A stretch of 64,000 bases of DNA from Paenibacillus sp. LHD-117 (GTDB lineage Bacteria > Bacillota > Bacilli > Paenibacillales > Paenibacillaceae), in assembly GCF_030929555.1 (NCBI RefSeq), contig NZ_JAVFVT010000013.1:62001-126000 (forward strand), in the 5' to 3' direction. Positions 38,259 to 46,805 of the stretch are shown here, one piece after another (position 1 is the stretch's first letter; each line of letters begins with the position of its first letter). The translations under genes were made by a program, and so were the position numbers. Under the pieces are notes generated by a model. That model had not been told where the DNA came from, did no database searches, and worked only from the letters and a program-made list of their open reading frames with translations.

Positions 38259-38443
38259 CTAACGGACCCGAATGACCTTATTTCGTCGAAAATAGACCAA
38301 TTGCAAATCTAACGGACCGTGATGACCTTATTTCCGTCTCGCGGATATCAAAACCCGCAAATCGACGCGAATAGCGTTCGCTCGGTCCGTTAGAAACGAA
38401 AAGGGACTCTTTTTCACCAAATAAGGTCACTTTGATCCGTTAG
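38259..38443. repeat. 185-bp four-arm repeat, copy 2
   Basis: Direct arms CTAACGGACC-N9-TTATT start at 38259 and 38309 (50 bp). Inverted arms ending CCGTTAG finish at 38392 and 38443 (51 bp). The total length is 185 bp, as for copy 1 at 27731. Further imperfect CGGTCCGATACGAT units precede it (38190-38255). It fills most of the gap between the GH3 and phosphorylase genes; no gene or promoter is obvious in the remainder. Confidence 0.7.
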
Positions 38444-38550
38444 CGAGATACTGAGGCGAGCTGCCTGCCTGGATGCAGCTCGACGGCTTCACCTAGAGCG
38501 TAAGGTTCGAGTAGGAAACAAGGAAAAGCAAGTGGGAAAGGAGCCCGGAG

Positions 38551-41500
38551 ATGAGTACTGAGCTGAAAACTAAGACGATTCCCGTGAAAGCGGATGGGCT
38601 GGTCTTCACGTTCCTGGAAAGCGGGGACTTGCGGGATATCCAGTTCGAAGGTTTAATGGTCAACCAAGTGATGTCGAATCCGATCGACGGTTCGATGAAT
38701 AATTTGTATTTGCGCGTTCGCCAAGAGGGACGGATCGTATCCGCGCCTCTGCTCGGCGTACGCTCGGGCAGCAAGGTCAGCGCGTCGGATCGACGCGTCG
38801 TATGGAGCGGCGAGGCGCTGGGCGTTTCTTATCGCGTGACGTTTACGATGATGCCGGGCCTCGTCTGGTTCTGGGACGTGGCGCTTAGCGGAGATGGCGT
38901 GGAAGCGGACGTGATTTACGGCCAGGACATGGGCCTTGCCGACAAAGGCGCCGTTCGCACGAACGAAGCCTACATGTCACAATACGTGGGACATACGGCA
39001 TTCGAGACGGAGGGCTTAGGGTACGCGGTATGTTCGCGCCAAAATCAGCCGATGTCGACCGGATTCCCTTACCTCCAGCAAGGATCGTTGACCCGCGCGG
39101 CGGGTTACTCGACGGACGGCTTCCAGTTCTTCGGTCTCTCCTACAAGGAGACGGACGTTCCGGAAGCGCTCGGTCGCGAGCGGCTGGCGAACAAGGTGTA
39201 CCAATACGAATTCGCCTACACGGCGCTTCAATCGGAGACGGTGCGGCTTTCGTCCAGCGGCGAGACTTCGTTCGTATTCTACGGCTTGCTGAAGCCGAAT
39301 CATCCGGAAGCGATCGAAAAGCTTGAATATGCGGAAGAGGTACGGAATGCTTGGGAGCAGGCAAAAGCCGATTCCGGCTTGGCAAGCGAGCTGCATCCGA
39401 TCGGCACGAAGATCGCGCTGAACGAATCGATCGGCGAGCCGCTGCGGAGCGAATCGCTGACGCAGGAAGAAGTCGGAGCGATGTTCCCCGTCCGTCTGCA
39501 GGAAGAGCGGGACGGCGAAGAGCTGCTGTCGTTCTTTACGGGAACGTACGAGCATGTCATGCTGAAGGCGAAAGAGCTGCGTATGGAGCGGCCTCACGGC
39601 CATATTCTCATGAGCGGCGACAACGCTCGCATGAACGAGAACGTGTTGTCTTCGACAAACTACATGTACGGCATTTTCCATTCGCAAGTAACGGTCGGCA
39701 ACACGTCCTTCAACAAATTGATGACGAACGCGCGGAGCGCGCTGAACGTGCCGAAGACGTCAGGGCAGCGGATCTACGTGGAGGTGGAAGGCAAGTATCG
39801 TTTGCTGACCATGCCATCCCTATACGAGATCGGCTTCAACTATGCCCGTTGGACTTACAAAATGGCGAGCGACACGCTCGTCGTGACGGCGTGGACCAAA
39901 GCCGATTCGCCTGAGCTGTCGCTCGAGACGGTCTCGAAATCGGGCAAGGCGTACCGGTTCCTCGTCACGAACCAAATGACGATGAACGACAAAGAATACG
40001 AGCTGCCTTACCGCATGGAGCAAGACGGCGGCGAGCTGGTATTCCGCGCGCATCAGGAATCGCTGAGCGTAAGCGCATATCCGGAGCTGCATTACCGCCT
40101 AGGCGTAACGGGTGCGGACATGCGCGTGCTCGACGAGCGCGCGCTGGCGTCGGAAGCCTCGGACGGTTCGGCTTCGCTCGTCGTGCTGGCGCTTGAAGCG
40201 TCCGGCAGCTGGAGGCTCACGATCGCGGGCAATCTGCAGGAATCGGCAACGAAGACGGATGCTGGCCGTCCGGTGGAAACGGACATCGAGCAGTACCGTA
40301 CGTTCTTGTCGTCCGTCATGAACGGCTTCAGCTTGTCGAACGCGTCGGAAGACAAAGCGCGGGAGCTGGAGAAGTTTAACGCGCTGGCTTGGTGGTACAC
40401 CCACAACATGCTTGTCCATTATTCCGTGCCGCACGGCCTCGAGCAATACAGCGGCGCCGCATGGGGTACGCGGGACGTATGCCAAGGGCCTACGGAATAT
40501 TTTATGGCGACGGGCAAGTTCGGCCAGGTGAAAGAAATTTTGAAAACCGTCTATACGCATCAGTACCAAGAAGACGGCAACTGGCCGCAATGGTTCATGT
40601 TCGACCGCTATTACCGGATTCAGCAAGAAGAAAGCCACGGCGACATCATCGTATGGCCGCTGAAGGTGCTCGGCGATTACTTGCGCGTGACCGGCGATTA
40701 TTCCATTCTGGACGAACGCGTGCCGTATTCCACCCACAAGGGCGAGCTGACGGACGAGGCGTTCACCGTTCTCGACCATGCGCGCAAGGAATTGCAATAT
40801 ATTAAAGATCACTTCCTGCACGGCACGCGACTGTCCTCCTACGGGGATGGCGACTGGGACGACACTTTGCAACCGGCGAACGCCAAGCTGAAGCAATACA
40901 TGATCAGCAGCTGGACCGTGTCGCTGACGTTCCAAACGTTATCCCAGCTGTCCGGCGCATTGTCCGGCCAAGGCGGGGAGCTTGAGGAGCTATCGGCAGA
41001 GCTTGCGGAGCTGGCCGAAGGCATCAAAACCGACTTTAACCGCTACTTGGTGAAAGACGGCATCATCTCCGGCTTCGCATACATGGAGGAGCCGGACAGC
41101 ATCGATCTTATGCTCCATCCGAGCGACGACAAGACGGGCATTACGTACCGCTTGCTTCCGATGACGCGGAGCATGATCGGCGAGTTGCTGGACGCGGAGC
41201 AGGCGGAGTCGCATTACCGACTGATCAAGCAAGAGCTGTATTGCCCGGACGGCGTCCGTCTCATGAACCGTCCTGCCGATTACGCGGGCGGCGTGAGCAC
41301 GCGCTTCAAGCGCGCCGAGCAGGCGGCGAACTTCGGCCGCGAGATCGGCTTGCAATACGTGCATGCGCATATCCGCTTCATCGAAGCGATGGCGAAGCTC
41401 GGCAAGCCGGGCGAAGTATGGAAGGGACTTGCCATGATCAACCCGGTTGGCCTAAGCGACGTCGTTCCGAACGCGGACTGGCGCCAAAGCAACGCATACT

Positions 41501-41928
41501 TCAGCAGCTCCGACGGCAAGTTCGCGGACCGTTACGAAGCGCAAGAAGGTTTCGGCAAGCTGCGCACGGGCGAGGTACAGGTGAAAGGCGGCTGGCGCAT
41601 CTACTCCAGCGGTCCGGGCATCTACATGAACCAGTTGATCTCGAACGGCCTTGGCATTCGCCAAGAAGGCGGCGATCTGGTTCTCGATCCGGTGCTTCCG
41701 GCCGATATGGACGGACTGACCTTCCGCTACCAGTGGATGGGTAAGGACATCCTGTTCCGGTACGTGATCGGCGGAGGAACGGTGCGCGGCGTAACCGTGA
41801 ATGGCCGGGCCGTGGACACGGCCGAGCATGCGAACCGTTACCGCCACGGCGGCGTGCGGATCGGTCGCGAGGCGATCGAAGGTTTGCTTGAAGATGGCTT
41901 GAACGAAGTCGTCATCCAACTGGCATAA
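38551..41928 (+). CDS. GH94-like phosphorylase, probable 1,2-beta-oligoglucan phosphorylase
   Basis: 1,125-residue cytosolic protein. N-terminal beta-sandwich regions run to about 550. A helical (alpha/alpha)6 barrel follows, with YSVPHGLEQYSGAAWGTRDVCQGP near 625-650, WPQWFMFDRYY, HGDIIVWPLKVLGDYL, and YGDGDWDDTLQPANAKLKQYM near 765-785, the place of the catalytic acid Asp in GH94 enzymes (ADWND/GDWDD). A C-terminal sandwich ends it. The size and the GDGDWDD version fit sophoro-oligosaccharide phosphorylase (Listeria type, about 1,115 residues) better than cellobiose phosphorylase (about 810). It would cut beta-1,2-glucooligosaccharides with phosphate to alpha-glucose-1-phosphate. AAAGGAG site. 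The neighbours (binding protein, permeases, GH3, LacI) support this. Confidence 0.82.
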   Translation: MSTELKTKTIPVKADGLVFTFLESGDLRDIQFEGLMVNQVMSNPIDGSMNNLYLRVRQEGRIVSAPLLGVRSGSKVSASDRRVVWSGEALGVSYRVTFTMMPGLVWFWDVALSGDGVEADVIYGQDMGLADKGAVRTNEAYMSQYVGHTAFETEGLGYAVCSRQNQPMSTGFPYLQQGSLTRAAGYSTDGFQFFGLSYKETDVPEALGRERLANKVYQYEFAYTALQSETVRLSSSGETSFVFYGLLKPNHPEAIEKLEYAEEVRNAWEQAKADSGLASELHPIGTKIALNESIGEPLRSESLTQEEVGAMFPVRLQEERDGEELLSFFTGTYEHVMLKAKELRMERPHGHILMSGDNARMNENVLSSTNYMYGIFHSQVTVGNTSFNKLMTNARSALNVPKTSGQRIYVEVEGKYRLLTMPSLYEIGFNYARWTYKMASDTLVVTAWTKADSPELSLETVSKSGKAYRFLVTNQMTMNDKEYELPYRMEQDGGELVFRAHQESLSVSAYPELHYRLGVTGADMRVLDERALASEASDGSASLVVLALEASGSWRLTIAGNLQESATKTDAGRPVETDIEQYRTFLSSVMNGFSLSNASEDKARELEKFNALAWWYTHNMLVHYSVPHGLEQYSGAAWGTRDVCQGPTEYFMATGKFGQVKEILKTVYTHQYQEDGNWPQWFMFDRYYRIQQEESHGDIIVWPLKVLGDYLRVTGDYSILDERVPYSTHKGELTDEAFTVLDHARKELQYIKDHFLHGTRLSSYGDGDWDDTLQPANAKLKQYMISSWTVSLTFQTLSQLSGALSGQGGELEELSAELAELAEGIKTDFNRYLVKDGIISGFAYMEEPDSIDLMLHPSDDKTGITYRLLPMTRSMIGELLDAEQAESHYRLIKQELYCPDGVRLMNRPADYAGGVSTRFKRAEQAANFGREIGLQYVHAHIRFIEAMAKLGKPGEVWKGLAMINPVGLSDVVPNADWRQSNAYFSSSDGKFADRYEAQEGFGKLRTGEVQVKGGWRIYSSGPGIYMNQLISNGLGIRQEGGDLVLDPVLPADMDGLTFRYQWMGKDILFRYVIGGGTVRGVTVNGRAVDTAEHANRYRHGGVRIGREAIEGLLEDGLNEVVIQLA

Positions 41929-42101
41929 TGAAAGCAATGTAATATAGCAACAGCGTATTAAGCGGGGCAGATGGGCGGTAATAGGCCGGAAGGAATGGCG
42001 CATAACGCAGCATTCCGATAGGACTGTATCCCCATCGCCTCGCTTTCTGATATAATCGATAGTGACATGTTAACCGGGAACAAGCGATAGGAGCGATAGC
42101 T

Positions 42102-43073
42102 GTGGTAAGCATCAAAGACATTGCCAAGCACGCGGGGGTATCCATCTCGACCGTATCTTACGCGTTGAACGGAAATCCGAAGGTCACGGAAGAAACGAGC
42201 AAGAGGATTCTGGCCGTGGCCAAAGAATTGAATTACGTGCCGAATGCGGCCGCACGCACGTTGAAGAAACGGGAGACGAAAATCATCGGGGCCTTCCTGA
42301 CGACCTTCGAGGGGGCCTTCTATGGCGAGCTTCTGCAAGGGATGAAGGAAGAGCTGAACAAACGCGGGTACGATCTCGTCATCTGCAGCGGGACGCAATC
42401 CCACCGGATGCTGCCGGAAGGCATGCTGGACGGCGCGATTATTTTGGACAGGCTGTTCTCCGACGAGGAGCTGCTGCTTCATGCGGCGAGAGGCCATAAG
42501 CTTGTCGTCCTCGACAGGGAGCTCAGCCACAAGAATATCGTGCAGGTGCTGCTTGACAACAAAGCGGGAGCTACGTTTGCGACGGAGTATCTGCTTCGGC
42601 AGGGGCATAAGAAGCTGTATGCCGTAACCGGGCCCGAGGGCTCGTTCGACTCCGAGCAGCGTCTCGCGGCCGTGCGACAAGCGGTGCAGCGGGCAGGTTC
42701 GCTGCAATACGCGGAGATTCGCGGCAACTTCGACAAGGCCAGCGGCGCGGCCGCCGCGAAACGTATCATCGAGGAGTACGACGGGCCCGCCGCCGTCTTC
42801 TGTCTGAACGACGAGATGGCGATCGGTGTGTACAATGCGCTCGAGGGAACGCCGTACCGGGTCGGAGAGCATCTGCACGTGGTCGGATTCGACCACATCG
42901 ACATTTCCGATTACATGCAGCCGCGCCTCGCAACCGTCGATTATTCGGAGCGGCGCTGGGGCGCGCTGGCCGCCGAGCAGCTCGTCAAGCTGATCGCATG
43001 CGAAGGCGCGGAGCATGAGCGCATCTACGTGTCGCTCGTCGAAGGCGAATCGGTGGGGCGGGTTGGCGAATAG
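42102..43073 (+). CDS. LacI-family transcriptional repressor
   Basis: 323 residues. N-terminal helix-turn-helix and hinge: SIKDIAKHAGVSISTVSYALNGNPKVTEETSKRIL and LNYVPNAAARTLKKRET. A periplasmic-binding-like sugar domain follows, with IIGAFLTTFEGAFYGELLQGM, AIILDR, VVLDREL and VFCLNDEMAIGVYNAL, then HVVGFDHIDISDYMQPRLATVDY. GTG start after ATAGGAG. It follows the phosphorylase gene and very likely controls the operon through the GAAACGTTTC sites at 30.9-31.06 kb. It is a close paralog of the repressor at 48.3 kb with the same recognition helix. TATAAT at 42051-42056 may be its own -10. Confidence 0.9.
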   Translation: MVSIKDIAKHAGVSISTVSYALNGNPKVTEETSKRILAVAKELNYVPNAAARTLKKRETKIIGAFLTTFEGAFYGELLQGMKEELNKRGYDLVICSGTQSHRMLPEGMLDGAIILDRLFSDEELLLHAARGHKLVVLDRELSHKNIVQVLLDNKAGATFATEYLLRQGHKKLYAVTGPEGSFDSEQRLAAVRQAVQRAGSLQYAEIRGNFDKASGAAAAKRIIEEYDGPAAVFCLNDEMAIGVYNALEGTPYRVGEHLHVVGFDHIDISDYMQPRLATVDYSERRWGALAAEQLVKLIACEGAEHERIYVSLVEGESVGRVGE

Positions 43074-43152
43074 CTGGTTAGCTCGCACGCTTGCTTGCTC
43101 ACTTGCTCGCTCGGGATGCGAGGCGGAGCGCCGGAGGCGATCATTAATTAGT

Positions 43153-43326
43153 GTGAAAACCTCCCTCTAATTTATCCTGAAACACTATACTCAATAGCAA
43201 TAAGATGAAAACCTCCCACTATTTTTACCGTAATCCGTCCAATTGGCGTATTCGGTTAGAAGTAGTGGGAGGTTTTCCTGTTAATCGCTCCAAAAACGCA
43301 ATAGCGGAAAATTAGTGGGAGGAAAT
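43153..43326. repeat. Nested four-arm palindromic repeat with AAAACCTCCC arms
   Basis: Direct arms AAAACCTCCC begin near 43156 and 43208 (52 bp apart). Inverted arms carry GGGAGG at 43267 and 43317 (50 bp apart). The inner pair gives an almost perfect 18-bp stem, the outer pair AAATTAG-GGGAGG. It has the same plan as the CTAACGG repeats at 27.7 and 38.3 kb but different arm sequence. An AATAGCGG motif before the last arm is shared with them. It lies alone between the LacI and lipoprotein genes. Confidence 0.65.
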
Positions 43327-43434
43327 CATGTTATTATTGACGGCAATGTGAAAAGGGGGAAGTTTGAAGAAACCTTCTCTTCTCTAATGGCGTCCGTATA
43401 ACAAAGATCACTTCGATTAGCGAGGGATGCGGCG

Positions 43435-43836
43435 ATGAAAAAGGTACTTATCATGGCGATCGTGTTGCTTTTTGGTTTGGCGGGCTGCGGGAACAAGGGG
43501 GAGAACGAAATCGTCTCCATTCGAATCGAATGCGCCGAAATCTGCAAGAGCATGGGGAGTCCTCCATTTACCGAAAAAACGTTTAAGGCTATAAACGAAA
43601 TTAAAGCGTTTCAGCGGGCTATCGAGAAAGCGGAGAAGATGGATGGAGTGTTGAATTATGGCGTCATGTTCTACATGACGGTCTCCTACCAGGACGACAC
43701 GAAACAAAAATACGTATTGAACGTCTCTGATGAAGAGGGAAGTCGCGGCTTGCTCGTAGATGCGGCGAACAGCTCGCAAGGCTACGAGATTCCCGAAGAA
43801 CAGGCCGAGGAACTCGCCAGGCTTATCTACGCGTAG
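43435..43836 (+). CDS. Small lipoprotein, function unknown
   Basis: 133 residues. Signal peptide KKVLIMAIVLLFGLAGC with lipobox LAGC (Cys at 18) predicts membrane anchoring. The mature part has a short Cys pair (CAEIC) and a beta-rich domain (FYMTVSYQDDTKQKYVLNVSDE) ending in helix EEQAEELARLIYA. I do not recognise a family. It begins after GAGGGATGCGG and is convergent with the importer genes that follow, with a terminator between. Confidence 0.7.
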   Translation: MKKVLIMAIVLLFGLAGCGNKGENEIVSIRIECAEICKSMGSPPFTEKTFKAINEIKAFQRAIEKAEKMDGVLNYGVMFYMTVSYQDDTKQKYVLNVSDEEGSRGLLVDAANSSQGYEIPEEQAEELARLIYA

Positions 43837-43957
43837 CGAAGTCCTACAAAAGTTAGAACTTACCTCACACCTCCCCAGCCGGGAAAATGCAAGTAGGGAT
43901 CGACGGCTGCATGAAGGCGGGCTAAAGCAGCTTGCCTCAAAGGCCCCCGCCTACGGA

Positions 43958-44000
43958 CAAAAAGACGCCGCGAGGGCAATAACCCCCGCGGCGTCTTTCC
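43958..44000. terminator. Bidirectional terminator between lipoprotein and binding-protein genes
   Basis: AAAAGACGCCGCGaGGG / CCCcCGCGGCGTCTTT with loop CAATAA. T tracts on both strands make it usable by both convergent genes. Confidence 0.85.
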
Positions 44001-44011
44001 TGCTCTTACTC

Positions 44012-45592
44012 TCATTGAATCGGTTCGAAATTCGCCAGCTGAGCTTCGACTTCGGCGATAACCTTATCGATGCCGGCTTTCTTGAGATCTTCTCTGTATT
44101 CGGCAACGGCAGCCACCGGATCTTTGCTCGTCTTGCCGAGCATCAGTTGGTTGCCAAGCTGCATGTTGACGTTGGAGATCGCCGCCAGCTCCGTCGTCAC
44201 GTTCTTCGGATCGAAGCTGAAGCCGACGTACGGATCGTTGATTGCCACTTTATCCCACTCTTCGTAGAGCGATTTGCGGACCGGGTTCTCGGAATCCATC
44301 GGCAGGTTGTACTCGTCGGTACGCAGCGACCAAGCCGCGAAGCCGCCGCCGTCTTTTTCTTGGTTGAAGCTTGCCGGCGTCTTCTTCACGCCGTCTACGA
44401 TCTCGTATTGACGGCCTTCGATGCCGTATTGGATCAGGTTGTAGTAGCTCGGGTCGGTCATGAACTTCTCGATGGCCATGAGGGCGCGCTCCGGATTGGC
44501 GGAGTTGGTGCTGATGACCGTCGAGTTCTCGACGCCGATCTTTCTCTTGATCTTGCCGTTAGCTTCCGCGAACGTGTAGAAGTTCGGAGCAGCGTCCGGT
44601 TGAGCCGCGTTGTCGGCGCCGTATTTGCCGATCCAGTCTTGCGCGTGCGTCAGATAACCCGCGGAGTTGGCGGCTTGGAAGTTCGTGTTCGCGCCCACCT
44701 GAGAGGAGAGGATGTCCTTCGGCCAGTAGCCTTTGTCGGACCACTCGCGCATCTTGACCGCCCATGCCTCGAATTCCGGCGTGAAGGCCGGGTGGAATAC
44801 TTTCTTGTAGTTTTCCGGACCTTCCGTCACGAGGTTCAGCTCGGAGAACGAGATGCCTGGCGCGTTCAGCCACATGCCCGTCGTGTCGACCAGCATGCGG
44901 AACATGTTTTGCGCGTCGGCCGCGTTGCCGTTGATCGGCGGATACGATTCGTTCGCCACGACGTTGTCCATGTATTTCTCCATGTCTTCGATGGAGGTGA
45001 TTTCTTCCATGCCGTATTTCTTAAGCAAGTCGGAACGGTAAGCGTAGCCGGCAGGCGTATATTCGCTGTACATGGACGGCACGCCGTAGATGCGTCCGTT
45101 GAACATGGTGCCTTTCCAAGCGGTTTCCGAGATCGCGGCTTTCAGCTTCGGCGCGACCGTGTCCAACATGTCCGTGATATCGACCAAAGCGTCCTGCGAC
45201 GCGAGGGTATAGTACGAAACTTGAGCGCCCGGAGACGCGTGGGACATGTCGAACTTTTCGCCGGAAGCGAACAGCAGCGGATATTTCGTCGCGATATCGC
45301 CCCAGTCGATGTATTTCACTTCGATGGTCGCGTTGATGTCGGCTTTCAGCTTTTTGTTGATTTCGGCCAAAATATCCTTGTTGGCGACCCCTTCCCCGCC
45401 CCACAGATAATAAACGAGCTTCGCTTCCTTGGAGATGTCCACGCCTCCCGTAGCCGCGCCTTCCGTCGGCGTTCCTCCATTGTTGGACCCGGTATTGGAC
45501 GGTTCGTTCCCGTTGTTGGAAGAACACGCGCCCAGCAAGCTCATCGACATCGTGGCCGCAAGAGCCACACCCAACAGCTTTTTCCCTTTCAT
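44012..45592 (-). CDS. ABC transporter sugar-binding lipoprotein with DUF3502 C-terminus
   Basis: 526-residue extracellular binding lipoprotein. Signal peptide with lipobox SLLGAC (Cys near 23), then an Asn/Gly/Thr-rich linker. Large binding domain (KLVYYLWGGEGVANKDILAEIN..., FMTDPSYYNLIQYGIEGRQYE). The C-terminus GFSFDPKNVTTELAAISNV, then GNQLMLGKTSKDPVAAVAEYREDL, is typical of DUF3502. It is third in a leftward gene set after two permeases, separated from them by 300 bp that contain a 113-bp repeat. GGGGAGG ribosome site. It is related to, but clearly distinct from, the binding protein at 11.6 kb. Substrate unknown. Confidence 0.9.
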   Translation of the reverse strand: MKGKKLLGVALAATMSMSLLGACSSNNGNEPSNTGSNNGGTPTEGAATGGVDISKEAKLVYYLWGGEGVANKDILAEINKKLKADINATIEVKYIDWGDIATKYPLLFASGEKFDMSHASPGAQVSYYTLASQDALVDITDMLDTVAPKLKAAISETAWKGTMFNGRIYGVPSMYSEYTPAGYAYRSDLLKKYGMEEITSIEDMEKYMDNVVANESYPPINGNAADAQNMFRMLVDTTGMWLNAPGISFSELNLVTEGPENYKKVFHPAFTPEFEAWAVKMREWSDKGYWPKDILSSQVGANTNFQAANSAGYLTHAQDWIGKYGADNAAQPDAAPNFYTFAEANGKIKRKIGVENSTVISTNSANPERALMAIEKFMTDPSYYNLIQYGIEGRQYEIVDGVKKTPASFNQEKDGGGFAAWSLRTDEYNLPMDSENPVRKSLYEEWDKVAINDPYVGFSFDPKNVTTELAAISNVNMQLGNQLMLGKTSKDPVAAVAEYREDLKKAGIDKVIAEVEAQLANFEPIQ

Positions 45593-45670
45593 CTTGAAAA
45601 ACCTCCCCTTCGTAATGAACGCATATCATGAAGCTATATAATAAACGGTCCTATGGGCCGTCTATTAACC

Positions 45671-45783
45671 ACATTGGAATTTCTAAGTTTTCGAGAAGTC
45701 GAAAACGAAATTCGAATTGGCGATAAATCCTACATCTAAACGCGGTCGCTCATCACTGAGAGGCCTCGATAGAGGATTTCTCA
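45671..45783 (+). repeat. 113-bp structured repeat, copy 2
   Basis: Same sequence as 34413-34525 with about nine differences, same orientation on the plus strand but opposite to local transcription. A partial third head (AAGAATCTATAAGTTTTGC at 45791-45809, ending near a TTAGAATTCT) follows at once. It stands between the second permease and the binding-protein gene, where it would form hairpins in the transcript. Confidence 0.75.
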
Positions 45784-45892
45784 AATTCTAAGAATCTATA
45801 AGTTTTGCACCATATCTGAGCTTAGAATTCTCGGAATGAAACGCGCTGCGCCGCCAAAAACGGCGACAGCCGTTTCACCTTGCGGTGTGAAC

Positions 45893-46789
45893 TTACCCTT
45901 TCACCGCGCCGATCGTCAGACCGGTGATGAAGTAGCGCTGCAGGAACGGATAGAGCAGGATGATCGGGCCCGTGGCGAGCACGGCCGTCGCCATCTTGAT
46001 GGACTGCGAAGGCAGATCCGCCGTATCGATGACGGCCCCTTGGTTGATGAGCGCCTGAATGTTCGTCTGGTTAATCATTCGCTGCAGAAAGTATTGAAGC
46101 GGGAACTTGTCGGGCGACTGGATGTACAACATGCCGTTATACCATTCGTTCCAGAAGCCGAGCGCCGTGAACAAGCCGACGGTGGCCAGCGACGGGACGG
46201 CGAGCGGCAGGAAAACCTGCCAATAGATGCGGAAGTCGCCCGCGCCGTCTATCGTAGCCGATTCGTAGAGCGAATCGGGAATGGCCTTCATGAAGTTCCG
46301 CATTAGGAAGATCGACCAAGCGCCGACGATGCCGGGCAGGATCATCGCGTACAAGCTGTCCTTGAGGTCCAAGTATTTGACCATCAGGATATAGGTCGGA
46401 ATCAGTCCGCCGCCGAACAACGTCGTGAAATAAATCATGAACGAGAAGAAGTTCCGGTATTTGAAGTCCTTCCGGTTGAGCACGAAGCCCGCCATCGACA
46501 TCATGAACAATCCGAGCAGCGTGCCGACGACCGTGATGAAGATGGTGACGCCGTAAGCTTTGGTCAGCGCCGTGGAATTGTTGAGCATCATGTCGTAGGC
46601 CTTGAACGAAATCTCTTTCGGGAACAGCTTGTAGCCTTCCTGAAGAATTTCGCGTTCGTTCATGAACGAAGAAGAAATCATCAAGACGAACGGGAAGAGG
46701 CAGGCCAAGGCGAACGCGGTAATGCAGAAGTAGCTGATCGCCTTGATCGCGAAGGCGCCGCGGTCCTGCTTGATTTTGGCTGAAGTCAT
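45893..46789 (-). CDS. ABC sugar transporter permease, LplC/YtcP type
   Basis: 298 residues and six spans. The EAA loop LYESATIDGAGDFRIYWQVFLPLAVPSL lies near 178-205, and the protein ends with YFITGLTIGAVKG. I place the start at the ATG 8 bp after GGAGG; a TTG five codons earlier lies in that site. It begins 17 bp after the stop of the first permease, so the two are co-transcribed. Confidence 0.9.
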   Translation of the reverse strand: MTSAKIKQDRGAFAIKAISYFCITAFALACLFPFVLMISSSFMNEREILQEGYKLFPKEISFKAYDMMLNNSTALTKAYGVTIFITVVGTLLGLFMMSMAGFVLNRKDFKYRNFFSFMIYFTTLFGGGLIPTYILMVKYLDLKDSLYAMILPGIVGAWSIFLMRNFMKAIPDSLYESATIDGAGDFRIYWQVFLPLAVPSLATVGLFTALGFWNEWYNGMLYIQSPDKFPLQYFLQRMINQTNIQALINQGAVIDTADLPSQSIKMATAVLATGPIILLYPFLQRYFITGLTIGAVKG

Positions 46790-46805
46790 GAGTTTCGCCT
46801 CCAAG

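Noticed and set aside
38259..38443. Possible CRISPR array because of 50-bp spaced repeats
   Set aside because: Only two direct copies, the other two are inverted, and no cas genes are near.
43077..43125. CGCACGCTTGCTTGCTCACTTG-like low-complexity run after the first LacI gene
   Set aside because: Too short and irregular to call a repeat or terminator.
43760..45631. 623-codon open frame on the plus strand
   Set aside because: It lies antisense to the binding-protein gene (lipobox, full fold) and has the Arg/Val/His-rich shadow composition; no ribosome site.
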